Positions 51,272-59,888 are shown, numbered from the stretch's first letter. The stretch is DNA of 64,000 bases from DAIOEK01 sp963708715 (GCA_963708715.1 CAVPSU010000002.1:615447-679446), one strand, 5' to 3'. Made by a program: numbers and translations. The notes: generated by a model not told the origin, from the sequence alone.

Positions 51272-51390
51272 ATCGATGGGGCTCGAGACCTAGAGAGAAG
51301 CTGTATCATCAAGACGCTACGGACAGTATGATGATGAGTGACTATCTCAATGCTGAATAGCAGGCAAGAAAAGAATAGGACGAAATCCGA

Positions 51391-51834
51391 ATGCAACCAC
51401 TGCCTGAACACGGTTCCTGTTTTGTTTGTGGGCGTCAAAACTCCCAAAATATGGGCGTCATCTGGTATGCCCGTGATGATGGTTCCATTTTCGGCGAAGT
51501 AACCCTTACCAAAGCTCAGCAAGGTCCGCCAGGTATGGCACACGGTGGTGCCTCAGCGGCACTTCTCGACGAAGCCATGGGCGCATCTGTCTGGCGCGCC
51601 GGGTTTCGCGCCGCGACGGTCAACCTGAATACGACCTTTATAAAACCGGTCCCACTGGAAGTGAAAGTCCAGGTAATCGGGGTATTCATCGAAAAGAAGG
51701 ATAAGCACATCTTTACTGAGGGGCAAATTCGCCTTCCGGATGGCACTGTGGCTGTTAAAAGTCAAGGTGTCTATGTGGAAGCGCCTCATTTGTTCAACGA
51801 GCTTGCCAACTACTTCGAAGCACAGCAATCATGA
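51391..51834 (+). CDS. PaaI-family hotdog thioesterase
   Basis: 147 residues with the single hotdog-fold pattern: CFVCGRQNSQNMGVIWY (N-terminal Cys pair seen in this subfamily), GPPGMAHGGASAALLDEAMGASV with the HGG and catalytic acid, and ATVNLNTTFIKPVPLEVKVQV. Such enzymes hydrolyse acyl- or aryl-CoA thioesters. It stands alone, ended by a hairpin, convergent with the dioxygenase gene. Confidence 0.85.
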   Translation: MQPLPEHGSCFVCGRQNSQNMGVIWYARDDGSIFGEVTLTKAQQGPPGMAHGGASAALLDEAMGASVWRAGFRAATVNLNTTFIKPVPLEVKVQVIGVFIEKKDKHIFTEGQIRLPDGTVAVKSQGVYVEAPHLFNELANYFEAQQS

Positions 51835-51867
51835 AAGTACGCTACCTGTAAGTGTCTAGCACTCCGT

Positions 51868-51899
51868 CAAACCTGAACAAACAATTCAGTTCAGGTTTG
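51868..51899 (+). terminator. hairpin after the thioesterase gene
   Basis: CAAACCTGAAC (51868-51878) pairs perfectly with GTTCAGGTTTG (51889-51899) over a 10-nt loop, without a T-run. Probable transcript end or stabilising structure. Confidence 0.45.
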
Positions 51900-51970
51900 A
51901 TGGAATACGAACCAGATGTAATTAGTAGGTTTTATAGAATAACTTGATTGAAGAACACTTTATATAAAAA

Positions 51971-52003
51971 GAGGAATGAGATTTAAATGTCATTCCTCTT
52001 TTT
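51971..52003. terminator. bidirectional Rho-independent terminator
   Basis: GAGGAATGA (51971-51979) and TCATTCCTC (51990-51998) form a perfect 9-bp stem, followed by TTTTT and preceded by AAAAA, so it can stop transcripts from both convergent genes. Confidence 0.8.
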
Positions 52004-52020
52004 GATTTAATTGGGGTACT

Positions 52021-52833
52021 TTACCAGCGAAAAGCAACGCCGCGTTTGCCCAGGATGCGATCGTCGAAGATGACCTGCCCGGATTTGCCTGCCAGACCCT
52101 GGCAAACGTGCAGGGGTAATAAATGCTCTTCGCGGGGGTGGCAATAACGTGCGTATGGGGCTTTCTCCCATTCCAACAGGCGCTGCTCCCTTTTGGATTC
52201 TGTGAATGAGCCAGTGCAAGTTTCGATAAGCCAGTCTTGAAACGCATCATTGGCCGGGTCGTCCGCACCTAATTCTTGCCCGAAAAACGCCCTTGTGTTG
52301 TGATAAGAGAAACCCGAACCGATGACCAACAGGTTCTCGCTCAAAAGCTCACTCAGCGCTTTACCCAGAGCGATGTGTGCCGCCGGGTCAAGTCCGCGTC
52401 GCAGGGAGAGTTGTAGGCATGGGATATCTGCTTCTGGATACATCATTTTTAGCGGAATAAACAAACCGTGGTCGAAACCGCGTTCATTGTCGATCCGCGT
52501 CGGGATACCGTTTTTTTGGAACAGTCCGGAGATGCGTTCTGCCAACGCTGGGTTACCCGGGGCGGGGTAGGTGATCTCATAAGCCCGATCTGGGAAGCCA
52601 TAGTAATCGTAGAACATCTTGGGGTGAGCTGCTCCCAGCAGAGTGGCAGCGCTTTCTTCCCAGTGCGCACTGACGACGAGAATCGCCTCCGGTCGGGTGA
52701 GTTGGGCAGGCAGGGCTTTCATGAACGCAATCATCGCCTGATGGCTGGCGTCTCCCAATAGGGGTAAAGGCCCGCCACCATGTGAAAAGTAAACGATCTG
52801 TGCCTTGTTTTCGTTGCGATTTTGCTCCATCAT
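52021..52833 (-). CDS. LigB/DODA-type class III extradiol ring-cleavage dioxygenase
   Basis: 270 residues starting at ATG 52833 (a second ATG follows directly). Conserved metal and catalytic motifs: FSHGGGPLPLLGD, LVVSAHWEE, the DHGLFIPLKMMYPEADIPCLQLSL block, IGSGFSYHN and the C-terminal CHPREEHLLPLHVC. This is the YgiD/4,5-DOPA-extradiol-dioxygenase-like subfamily of zinc or iron enzymes. The natural substrate is a catechol-like aromatic, unknown. It is a single-gene unit ended by the bidirectional terminator. Confidence 0.9.
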   Translation of the reverse strand: MMEQNRNENKAQIVYFSHGGGPLPLLGDASHQAMIAFMKALPAQLTRPEAILVVSAHWEESAATLLGAAHPKMFYDYYGFPDRAYEITYPAPGNPALAERISGLFQKNGIPTRIDNERGFDHGLFIPLKMMYPEADIPCLQLSLRRGLDPAAHIALGKALSELLSENLLVIGSGFSYHNTRAFFGQELGADDPANDAFQDWLIETCTGSFTESKREQRLLEWEKAPYARYCHPREEHLLPLHVCQGLAGKSGQVIFDDRILGKRGVAFRW

Positions 52834-53162
52834 CCTATCCTTTTGTCTTGTACCGAAAATCTAGTTGATTTTTTTTCCAACATTATCACCTCAGAATGGT
52901 GATGTTTGTGACTGATCACACTGAAGTTTAGCATGGTTTTTTCCATTGTATGGCGTTTTTAACAATCCATTTCATAAAATCGGATGTCGAGAATGATTTT
53001 TCTCGGCCTTGCTTAAATACGAACAACAAATTAGGACATAAAAGCGTGTTTTTTCAGGAAAGACTTTTTCCAAAACCACCTGTTTTTTTGGAAAAAACTG
53101 GCAAGTAAGAATCTCCCCAGGAACTCTTCAAATGGTTACAGAACAATAAACCGGAGAAAAAA
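52834..53162. other. intergenic region with an inverted repeat
   Basis: About 330 AT-rich bases between divergent genes, no coding frame. It contains the inverted repeat TTTTTCCAAAA (53065-53075) / TTTTGGAAAAA (53086-53096), about 65 bp before the next gene. Confidence 0.45.
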
Positions 53163-53614
53163 ATGAGTATTCTTACAGCAGTTATTTCAGGCGTTATCAG
53201 TACGTTGGTTTTTAGTATGGTTTTATATATTGCCCCCAAAATGGGAATGCCAAAAATGGATATTGTTGGCATTCTGGGAAGCATGTTCAAAAAGGAAGGC
53301 AATCCATTGTTGGGATTGTTTGCTCATTCCATGATGGGTATTTTATTTGCTGTGGTCTATATCTTGTTATGGAGCTTTGGCGTTGGATCGCCAAGCCTTG
53401 AAAACGGATTGATTTTTGGAGCCATTCATTAGTGTGTCGTAAGCATGGTGATGGGGATGATTCCAATGATGCACGCAGGAATTAAATCGGGTCTCGTAAA
53501 ATACCCCCAGGTGTGTATATGACCAAACAAAGTGGCGCAATGGATTTTATGGGTGGCTTAGGCGGACACATGATCTTTGGTATGGTTGTCGCCTTAGTTT
53601 ACAGCCCCTTTTAA
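53163..53614 (+). pseudogene. small membrane protein (YagU-like), interrupted
   Basis: From ATG 53163 (GGAGAAAAAA before it) the frame encodes SILTAVISGVISTLVFSMVLYIAPKMGMPKMDIVGILGSMF, then GLFAHSMMGILFAVVYILLW and IFGAIH, and stops at TAG 53430. The same frame goes on with VVSMVMGMIPMMHAGIKSGLV until a stop near 53519, and an overlapping frame gives MDFMGGLGGHMIFGMVVALVYSPF to 53614. Together they make one four-helix membrane protein of about 150 residues with Met/His-rich loops, broken by a nonsense codon and a frameshift. Confidence 0.7.
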
Positions 53615-53805
53615 AAATTTGAAAAACTTTGCCGACAGATGGGAGATATATATTCCCATCTGTCATTTTTTCGATTAAGTAGATTTTCTTTCCACAGGCT
53701 TACTCGTGACGAATAAATCCTTTTCAAGTGAAATATTCAGGATTAGTAAGAAAACACTCTGCATTGCAGTCTAATAAGGTATAAGAAAAACAAAAGGAGT
53801 ATGTA

Positions 53806-54321
53806 ATGAATACTTTACGAAATTTCAGAAAAGAAAAAGACGAGTTTTTTGCTTCACATCCACAAAGCCCGTTAACGCATGAACAGAAACATGGCTTTAA
53901 GGGTTTAAATTATTTTCCTGAAGACCCTAACTTGAAACTTGAAGTCCAGGTTGAGGAATTTGAAAAAAAGGAAGAGATCACGATGCAAACTTCAACCGGA
54001 GATGTTTTAACCTATGATCGGTTTGGACGTTTTCATTTCACCGTGGATGGTCAACCGGCGGAACTTACGCTTTATTCGAGCGATGGGGAATTTTTTATGC
54101 CCTTTACTGATGCATTGGCTGGCAAAGAAACCTATGGCGCTGGGAGGTACATGGAACCACATCCTCTTGGAAAGGGCATGTTCTTAATTGATTTCAATTA
54201 TGCTTACAATCCTTATTGTGCTTACAATGCGCATTGGTCTTGCCCAGTTCCTCCAGCTGAAAATAGGTTGAAGGTCCCTATTCGAGCTGGTGAGAAAACG
54301 TTCGAATCTCACGATAACTAA
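53806..54321 (+). CDS. DUF1684 protein
   Basis: 171 residues with AAGGAG six bases before the ATG. The family signature is complete: RKEKDEFFASHPQSPL, FKGLNYFPEDPNLKLEV, YDRFGRFHFTVDG, then DFNYAYNPYCAYNAHWSCPVPPAENRLKVPIRAGEKTF at the C-terminus. DUF1684 proteins are widespread in bacteria and haloarchaea; their function is not known. Monocistronic; followed by a terminator hairpin. Confidence 0.9.
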   Translation: MNTLRNFRKEKDEFFASHPQSPLTHEQKHGFKGLNYFPEDPNLKLEVQVEEFEKKEEITMQTSTGDVLTYDRFGRFHFTVDGQPAELTLYSSDGEFFMPFTDALAGKETYGAGRYMEPHPLGKGMFLIDFNYAYNPYCAYNAHWSCPVPPAENRLKVPIRAGEKTFESHDN

Positions 54322-54342
54322 AATTATTAGCGAAGCAGAATA

Positions 54343-54366
54343 CGGCGCTGCAAGCAGCGCCGTTTC
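54343..54366 (+). terminator. Rho-independent terminator after the DUF1684 gene
   Basis: CGGCGCTGC (54343-54351) and GCAGCGCCG (54354-54362) form a 9-bp GC-rich stem with a 2-nt gap (effectively a tetraloop), followed by TTTCT. Confidence 0.65.
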
Positions 54367-54370
54367 TATG

Positions 54371-54488
54371 CTTTGAGGCGGCTGACGTACTTGCTTTTGC
54401 GTAATACTCCGTCAACTTGCTGCGTCGGTCAAAGCTTTGAAGTGGCTGACTTTCTCGGATTTGCGTAATGCCCCTTCTGCTTGCAGCG
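54371..54488. repeat. two diverged tandem copies of a ~54-bp unit
   Basis: CTTTGAGGCGGCTGAC (54371 on) and CTTTGAAGTGGCTGAC (54435 on) begin two units 64 bp apart that also share TTTGCGTAAT and CTTGC(T/A)GCG near the end, roughly 70 percent alike. Non-coding. Confidence 0.5.
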
Positions 54489-54573
54489 GGGATAGCAAAT
54501 CCAAAGCCACCGGTTTATTAATTTACTTCGTTCTTAATTATTCGGATCTTTATTGGTTTATTGTGGGGAAAAA

Positions 54574-54864
54574 TTATATCGCATGCAAAATACGGGATAA
54601 TGCCTCATACTCTTCGCGGCAATCAGAGCACATATTCAAATGATAATGGACTAAGGGGAGCAAACTGGCTATGTCTTCGCCACGAACAGCCATTTCAGAA
54701 TATTGGTCCAACAATTCGTGTACTTCATCACATGATAATTCAACTTCTTGTGTATTTTGGATCATGTGCAGCATTTTTTCTGCTTGGTCCGGTGAAATTT
54801 TCATCTTCATCGTATCAATGTGTGTTTTATTCCTAGGACCGAAAAGGCGTATAAACAAGTTCAT
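54574..54864 (-). CDS. anti-sigma factor-like zinc-finger protein
   Basis: 96 residues from ATG 54864. The C-terminal half CDEVHELLDQYSEMAVRGEDIASLLPLVHYHLNMCSDCREEYEAL has the zinc-finger arrangement of anti-sigma factors (a Cys/Glu start followed by HxxxCxxC: HLNMCSDC). It lacks a long membrane part, so it is a soluble ZAS-type domain. It lies 50 bp after the sigma factor gene, and the pair would act as sigma and anti-sigma. The start is uncertain; residues 1-20 look unrelated to the domain. Confidence 0.75.
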   Translation of the reverse strand: MNLFIRLFGPRNKTHIDTMKMKISPDQAEKMLHMIQNTQEVELSCDEVHELLDQYSEMAVRGEDIASLLPLVHYHLNMCSDCREEYEALSRILHAI

Positions 54865-54914
54865 AAATTAGATCTCCAATGCATTGGACGCGGTCTTTGT
54901 CCGAATTATTACTT

Positions 54915-55550
54915 TCATTTCTCAAATACTGCGAATAATTCTTCTGGCGAAACTCCCTGTTTTTGCATGTGGTGTTTTAACTTTAACCGGGCATCATGAA
55001 GCAATTTGTATAATGCATTTCTTTCGGTATCCATCCTGGAAGCAACTTCCTCTAATGGCATTCCATGGATTGCAACCGCCATCAAAGCTGTCCGTTGTTT
55101 TTCGGTTAATTGTTCGGACATAACCTTTTGTATCATGGACATCATCTCTCGTTTTTCAAATGATCCTTCTACATTTACTCCCATGTCAGGGATTTCACGA
55201 GGTTCATCGACAACTTCTTTCCCCTCGAGTAATTGATCAAGAGAGGTTTCTTTCCATTTTGCCCTGCGTAGTTCCGTAAGCGCAACACGAACGGCAATTG
55301 TGTAAACCCAGGTGGTAAACTGGCTGCGTCCTTCAAAAGTGTCCAGACGAGCCAAAACTCGAAGTAAGGTTTCCTGGGTTACTTCTTCAACGAGGGATGA
55401 AAAACGGGGGTCGTCTTGTTGGATCCACTTGGTCAGTGCATACGGTATACCGGTAATAATGATTTTAGTTAAGTCGGCAAGAGCGGATTCCTGGTGTTCT
55501 CCAGTTGACCGCAGACTTGCTAACCACTCTTCATTCGTACGATTTGCCAT
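54915..55550 (-). CDS. ECF-type RNA polymerase sigma factor
   Basis: Start ATG 55550 (MANRTNEEWLASL), eight bases after GGAG. 211 residues with region 2 (VEEVTQETLLRVLARLDTFEGRSQFTTWVYTIAVRVALTELRRAKW) and region 4 (LTEKQRTALMAVAIHGMPLEEVASRMDTERNALYKLLHDARLKLKHHM). It directs RNA polymerase to a small regulon, held by the anti-sigma factor encoded downstream. IS256 copy 3 is inserted 110 bp upstream of its start and may have cut off its original promoter or the upstream control region. Confidence 0.92.
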   Translation of the reverse strand: MANRTNEEWLASLRSTGEHQESALADLTKIIITGIPYALTKWIQQDDPRFSSLVEEVTQETLLRVLARLDTFEGRSQFTTWVYTIAVRVALTELRRAKWKETSLDQLLEGKEVVDEPREIPDMGVNVEGSFEKREMMSMIQKVMSEQLTEKQRTALMAVAIHGMPLEEVASRMDTERNALYKLLHDARLKLKHHMQKQGVSPEELFAVFEK

Positions 55551-55651
55551 AAAAATTCTCCAACTAAAATAAGTATACTGTTCTTTGCCCACTATTAATT
55601 ATTATGGTTAATCATTCTTATTGCCTAAAATATAAACTCAAAATCCAGATC

Positions 55652-55659
55652 TAGAATCA
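55652..55659. repeat. 8-bp target-site duplication, left of IS256 copy 3
   Basis: TAGAATCA immediately before the element, repeated at 56967-56974. Confidence 0.9.
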
Positions 55660-56966
55660 GTTGGTGTAACATTCTTTCTGTAATTTGCTGAACCTTAACA
55701 AAAGAGGTGAGTCAGAAGTATCCTAAATAGGTTACCAGACCAAAATAGGAGACTGAAATGACTCACCAAGAAGATTATACCGTTACAAGTGAACTAGCTG
55801 AAAAAGGTCTAGAAGCAGTTCCGGAACTGATGCGGATATTGATTAACAATGTCATGCAAGTGGAAAGATCCAAGTACCTGCAAGCTGAAGAGTACGAACG
55901 GACCGAAGACCGAAAAGGCCATGCCAATGGCTATAAGCCAAAGACGGTTCGGACCCGAATCGGTGAGATCACCTTTGCAGTACCCCAGGTACGAGAAGGA
56001 GGCTTTTATCCTTCAGCACTTGAAAAAGGTCTAAGAAGTGAACGAGCTCTGGTAACAACACTGGCAGAGATGTATGTTCAGGGAGTTTCCACCCGGAAAG
56101 TAAAAGCTATCACCGAAGAGTTGTGCGGGATAGAGATATCATCCATGCAGGTCAGTCGGGCAGCCGCTCAACTGGATGAAGTCCTTCAAGAATGGCGAGA
56201 AAGACCTTTGGGAGAGATAAGCTATCTCTACGTGGATGCCCGCTACGAGAAAGTTCGTGAAGCTGGACAAGTAAGAGATGCGGCGGTTTTAGTGGCTTCA
56301 GGCATCACTCCAGAAGGCGAAAGGCAGATCCTTGGTGTTTCTGTATCACTTAGTGAGCATGAAACCCACTGGAAAGCCTTTCTGAAGAGTCTGAAAGATC
56401 GTGGTCTAAATGGCATGAAACTAATCATCAGCGATGATCACGAAGGTCTTGGAGCAGCTCGGAGAGCGGTGTTTGGAAGTATCCCCTGGCAAAGATGCCA
56501 GTTCCACTTGCAACAAAACGCTGGGGCATATCTGCCCAAACAGCATATGAGATTGGAGGTGGCCGCAGACATCAGATCCATGTTCAATGCTCCAGACCGA
56601 AAGACTGCTGAAGAGTTACTACAAGCAGCCATCCAGAAGTATGCCGCTTCCGCACCGCGCTTATCGGCTTGGCTTGAAGATAACCTTTCCGAGGGGTTTT
56701 CGGTTTTTGATTTTCCTTTGGAACACCGCAGAACGATCCGGACAACCAACAGTCTGGAGAGGATCAACAAAGAGATTCGCAGGCGTACGAGAGTTGTAGG
56801 TGTTTTTCCAAATGAGGCTTCTTGTCTCCGGTTGGTCTCAGCGTTACTCATGGAGATCAGTGAGGAGTGGCAGATCGGAAAACGATATTGTTCTGGCAAG
56901 TCATTGAATTGTTAAAGAACGATGGGTATTTCTGACTCGAATTTACAGAAAAAAGGTTGCGTAATC
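55660..56966 (+). mobile_element. IS256-family insertion sequence, copy 3
   Basis: A complete 1307-bp element with ends GTTGGTGTAAC and GTTGCGTAATC and a perfect 8-bp target duplication TAGAATCA. It separates the ECF sigma operon from the copper cluster. It can serve as the reference copy for the other two. Confidence 0.95.
55758..56915 (+). CDS. IS256-family transposase (copy 3, intact)
   Basis: 385 residues, same sequence and domains as the transposase at 5965-7122, with an uninterrupted frame: DDE core Asp in LYVDARYEKV, Asp in LIISDDHEGLG, conserved C-terminal TTNSLERINKEIRRR. GGAGA lies before the ATG. With intact ends this copy should be able to move itself and, in trans, the frameshifted copy 2. 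Confidence 0.95.
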   Translation: MTHQEDYTVTSELAEKGLEAVPELMRILINNVMQVERSKYLQAEEYERTEDRKGHANGYKPKTVRTRIGEITFAVPQVREGGFYPSALEKGLRSERALVTTLAEMYVQGVSTRKVKAITEELCGIEISSMQVSRAAAQLDEVLQEWRERPLGEISYLYVDARYEKVREAGQVRDAAVLVASGITPEGERQILGVSVSLSEHETHWKAFLKSLKDRGLNGMKLIISDDHEGLGAARRAVFGSIPWQRCQFHLQQNAGAYLPKQHMRLEVAADIRSMFNAPDRKTAEELLQAAIQKYAASAPRLSAWLEDNLSEGFSVFDFPLEHRRTIRTTNSLERINKEIRRRTRVVGVFPNEASCLRLVSALLMEISEEWQIGKRYCSGKSLNC

Positions 56967-56974
56967 TAGAATCA
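56967..56974. repeat. 8-bp target-site duplication, right of IS256 copy 3
   Basis: TAGAATCA, identical to 55652-55659. Confidence 0.9.
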
Positions 56975-57064
56975 CACAACCTATCCATTTGAAGAATAGA
57001 AAACAATTCTCAAAAGTGAAATTCATATATAAAGAGGAAAGATAAAAAACATTATTGCTTCAAA

Positions 57065-57120
57065 TCTTTACACAAACTTTAAAAATTCTTCAAAGAGTCT
57101 TTACTCATCTTCGATACACT
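57065..57120 (+). promoter_or_regulatory. promoter with direct-repeat response-regulator box (copper cluster, 1)
   Basis: CTTTAC-N5-CTTTA (direct repeats with 11-bp period, starting 57065) lies exactly 50 bases before the -10-like TACACT (57115-57120). An almost identical box stands in front of the SHOCT gene at 59889 with the same spacing to TAGAAT. Direct repeats of 11 bp are typical for OmpR/PhoB-family regulators such as the one encoded at 58030. Confidence 0.6.
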
Positions 57121-57162
57121 AAGACAGTAATGGGAAATTGATAATGATCAGGAGAAAGTATT

Positions 57163-57930
57163 ATGAATAAAACTTTGGGCATAACATTAACGGTAATTGG
57201 TGGTGTTGTCATAGCAGCCTTGATATTTGGAGCAGGACTCTTCCTTGGATATTCTAATGTATTCGCGAATAATTATGCTGTGAATGGTTTCTGTGGACAA
57301 GCAATCAATAATCCGGGCTACTCAATGATGGGCAGCTTCAACATGATGGGTGGTTTTAACACGGCGGGTTCATTAGCAAATAACAACACTGCCAATGTCA
57401 ACCCCCTGACTGTCGACCAGGCCAAACAGGCTGTCGAAGGTTATTTGAAGAACCTGAACAATTCCGATCTTGAACTTAAGGAGATCATGATCTTCAGCAA
57501 TAACGCCTATGCCCGCATTGTTGAGAAAAGTACCGGCATCGGCGCCATGGAGTTGCTGGTCGACCCTACCACCTTATCGGTCTACCCTGAATATGGTCCG
57601 AACATGATGTGGAATCGGAAATATGGACGTATGGGCGGGTATGGCATGATGGGTGGCGCAGGCATGATGGGAGGTTATTTCAGCAACTCGTCTTCCGCTT
57701 ATTCACAGATGACTGAAACCGCTGAACAAGCATTGCAGCTCGCACAACAGTATTTAGATCAGCAATATCCCGGGTATACGACGGCAACCGATGCAGATCC
57801 CTTCTACGGTTATTACACCATCGATATTATGAAAGACGATCAACCAGCCGGAATGCTAAGCGTCAATGGCTATAGTGGACAGATTTTCATGCACACCTGG
57901 CACGGTATTTTTATTGAAATGTGGGAATGA
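57163..57930 (+). CDS. Met-rich exported protein with PepSY-like repeats
   Basis: 255 residues: an N-terminal anchor/signal helix (about 5-30), a Met/Gly-rich linker (MMGSFNMMGGF), a first PepSY-like unit (about 85-140, LTVDQAKQAVEGYLKNLNNSDLELKEIMIF), another Met/Gly-rich stretch (YGRMGGYGMMGGAGMMGGYF) and a second PepSY-like unit (about 185-250, AEQALQLAQQYLDQQYPGYT). Met-rich MMGG segments can bind Cu+ outside the membrane. Its promoter has the response-regulator box and the gene is followed by a terminator and then by the two-component genes, so it is probably a copper-responsive periplasmic or surface metal binder. Confidence 0.7.
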   Translation: MNKTLGITLTVIGGVVIAALIFGAGLFLGYSNVFANNYAVNGFCGQAINNPGYSMMGSFNMMGGFNTAGSLANNNTANVNPLTVDQAKQAVEGYLKNLNNSDLELKEIMIFSNNAYARIVEKSTGIGAMELLVDPTTLSVYPEYGPNMMWNRKYGRMGGYGMMGGAGMMGGYFSNSSSAYSQMTETAEQALQLAQQYLDQQYPGYTTATDADPFYGYYTIDIMKDDQPAGMLSVNGYSGQIFMHTWHGIFIEMWE

Positions 57931-57952
57931 TCTGATCCACACTCCTCCTTAT

Positions 57953-57980
57953 CAGGGATTGGCAGTTCTGCCAATCCCTG
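57953..57980 (+). terminator. Rho-independent terminator
   Basis: CAGGGATTGGC (57953-57963) and GCCAATCCCTG (57970-57980) make a perfect 11-bp stem with a 6-nt loop, followed by TTTATAT. It separates the Met-rich protein gene from the regulator genes. Confidence 0.75.
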
Positions 57981-58029
57981 TTTATATGTAAAATGGATAC
58001 ATAACTAAATTCTCTACAAGGAAATTGAG

Positions 58030-58713
58030 ATGCCTCCTGCCAAGATACTCATAATCGATGATGAATCCTCCATCCATAACGTTCTGAGCGCTTATTTGAA
58101 GGAGGAAGGATATGAATTCCGATCAGCCTATGATGGGCCAACCGGGTTGGCTTCTGCCCGCTCTTTCAAGCCGGATATCATCGTGCTTGACGTTATGCTA
58201 CCTGGCATGGACGGGATTGAGCTGCTTGCCAACCTGAGACGAGAATCGAGCGTTTATGTGATCATGCTTACTGCCCGGTCGGAGGAAACGGATAAGATCG
58301 TGGGGCTTTCCGTTGGTGCAGACGACTACCTGACCAAACCCTTCAGCCCACGGGAACTGGTCGCCCGTATCAAGGCAGCCCTCAGGCGCTTGCAGAACCC
58401 AACCAGGAATACCGGTGAGGCTGCCGTTCTCAATTTCGCGCATCTTCGCATCGATATCGCCGCCAGGCGGGTCTGGGTGGACAAAAATCTAATCGAACTG
58501 ACTTCGGTTGAATTTGATTTGTTGTTAGCCTTAGCCCAGCACCAAAGTATGGTGCTCAGCCGCGAACAATTGCTGGAGAAAATATGGGGATATGATTATT
58601 TTGGTGACACCCGGGTTGTGGACGTCCATATCGGTCATATTCGCCAAAAGCTGGGGAATGAATCCATGATCGAAACGATCCGTGGCGTCGGTTACCGGTT
58701 TGAGGATATGTAG
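58030..58713 (+). CDS. OmpR/PhoB-family response regulator
   Basis: 227 residues. Receiver domain (about 4-118): acidic pair IIDDES, phosphorylation site Asp54 in IIVLDVMLPGMDG, the T/S switch VIMLTARSEE and Lys in YLTKPFSPREL. C-terminal winged helix (about 130-225) with LTSVEFDLLLALAQHQSMVLSREQLLEKIWG and TRVVDVHIGHIRQKLG. It binds direct-repeat DNA, here probably the CTTTAC boxes at 57065 and 59889. Its partner kinase follows after 8 bp. Gene context (CueP, CopB) suggests that the signal is copper or another envelope metal stress. Confidence 0.95.
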   Translation: MPPAKILIIDDESSIHNVLSAYLKEEGYEFRSAYDGPTGLASARSFKPDIIVLDVMLPGMDGIELLANLRRESSVYVIMLTARSEETDKIVGLSVGADDYLTKPFSPRELVARIKAALRRLQNPTRNTGEAAVLNFAHLRIDIAARRVWVDKNLIELTSVEFDLLLALAQHQSMVLSREQLLEKIWGYDYFGDTRVVDVHIGHIRQKLGNESMIETIRGVGYRFEDM

Positions 58714-58721
58714 GTGATACC

Positions 58722-59867
58722 ATGATGAAGTTTTTACGCACGCATCTCGTTTGGAAAGTATTCCTTTCATATGTTCTCGTCGTGTTAGTTGGCACAGTGA
58801 TTCTGATAACCGCAGCAAGATTATCCGTCCCTGCGGCATTTGAACGACACATGGCCAGCATGAACACGATCATGACCAACGCAAACGGGGTGGGCAACAA
58901 TCAGCAAATGCAATCCGAATTATTTTCGCAATACACAACGGCAGTGTACGAAGCAGTTACTTATGCAGTACTTGCGGCTTTGATTGCAGCAATCCTGGCC
59001 AGTTTCTTCATCAGCCGCCAGGTGGTCACACCCATGCTGCGCATGATGAGCCTCAGCCACCGCATCGCGGAGGGAGAGTACGAAGAAAGGTTGGCTCTTC
59101 CCGGAGGTCAGCAAGGCGACCAGATCGATGAATTGGGGCAGCTGGCGCTCAGTTTCAACCAAATGGCGGATAAACTGGAAAAAACTGAGACCAGGCGCAG
59201 GCAACTGATCGGGGACGTTACCCATGAATTACGCACTCCTTTGACTGCGGTCAAAGGATACCTGGAGGGGCTTATGGATGGCGTTTTACCCGCTGATCCT
59301 GAAACCTACCAGCAGATCCACTCAGAAATTGACCGTTTACAGCGCCTGGTAAATGATTTACAGGAACTAAGCCGGGTGGAAGCTGGTGCCATTCAGTTGC
59401 AGCTTGCCCCTGTCTCACCTGCCAGCTTGATCGAGAGAATTCAAAGTACTCTTGGCCGCCAATTCGAAGACAAGAACATCCAGTTGCAGACAGACGTGGA
59501 AACCAATTTACCCGATATCCTGGTAGATAAAGATCGCATCATCCAGGTGCTGACGAATCTGGTAGGAAATGCGTTGCAATATACACCGAGCGGCGGGAAA
59601 GTGTCCATGAAAGTGCGCCGGGAAAAGTCTGAGATACTCTTCTCAGTGAAGGATACAGGTATTGGGATCTCGGCTGAACAACTCACCTTCATATTCAATC
59701 GGTTTTACCGCACAGACAAGTCCCGCAACCGCGCCAGCGGCGGCAGCGGCATTGGCCTGACCATCGCTAAAGCGCTCGTTCAAGCCCATCATGGAAAAAT
59801 TTGGGCTGAGAGTGACGGGGAAGGCAAAGGCAGCACTTTTTCATTCTTGATCCCTCTCCCGAAATAA
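58722..59867 (+). CDS. sensor histidine kinase
   Basis: 381 residues: helix 1 (about 12-33), a short extracytoplasmic loop of about 50 residues, helix 2 (about 83-105), HAMP domain (about 106-160), HisKA dimerisation domain with the phospho-acceptor VTHELRTPLTAVKGYLEG, and the ATPase domain with NLVGNALQYTP (N box), DTGIGI (G1), and GGSGIGLTIAKALVQAHHG (G2). The short sensor loop is typical of metal-sensing kinases such as CusS-like types, though with no distinct Met/His motif. It phosphorylates the regulator at 58030. Confidence 0.95.
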   Translation: MMKFLRTHLVWKVFLSYVLVVLVGTVILITAARLSVPAAFERHMASMNTIMTNANGVGNNQQMQSELFSQYTTAVYEAVTYAVLAALIAAILASFFISRQVVTPMLRMMSLSHRIAEGEYEERLALPGGQQGDQIDELGQLALSFNQMADKLEKTETRRRQLIGDVTHELRTPLTAVKGYLEGLMDGVLPADPETYQQIHSEIDRLQRLVNDLQELSRVEAGAIQLQLAPVSPASLIERIQSTLGRQFEDKNIQLQTDVETNLPDILVDKDRIIQVLTNLVGNALQYTPSGGKVSMKVRREKSEILFSVKDTGIGISAEQLTFIFNRFYRTDKSRNRASGGSGIGLTIAKALVQAHHGKIWAESDGEGKGSTFSFLIPLPK

Positions 59868-59888
59868 CAGGGGAAATTCCCCCAAATT

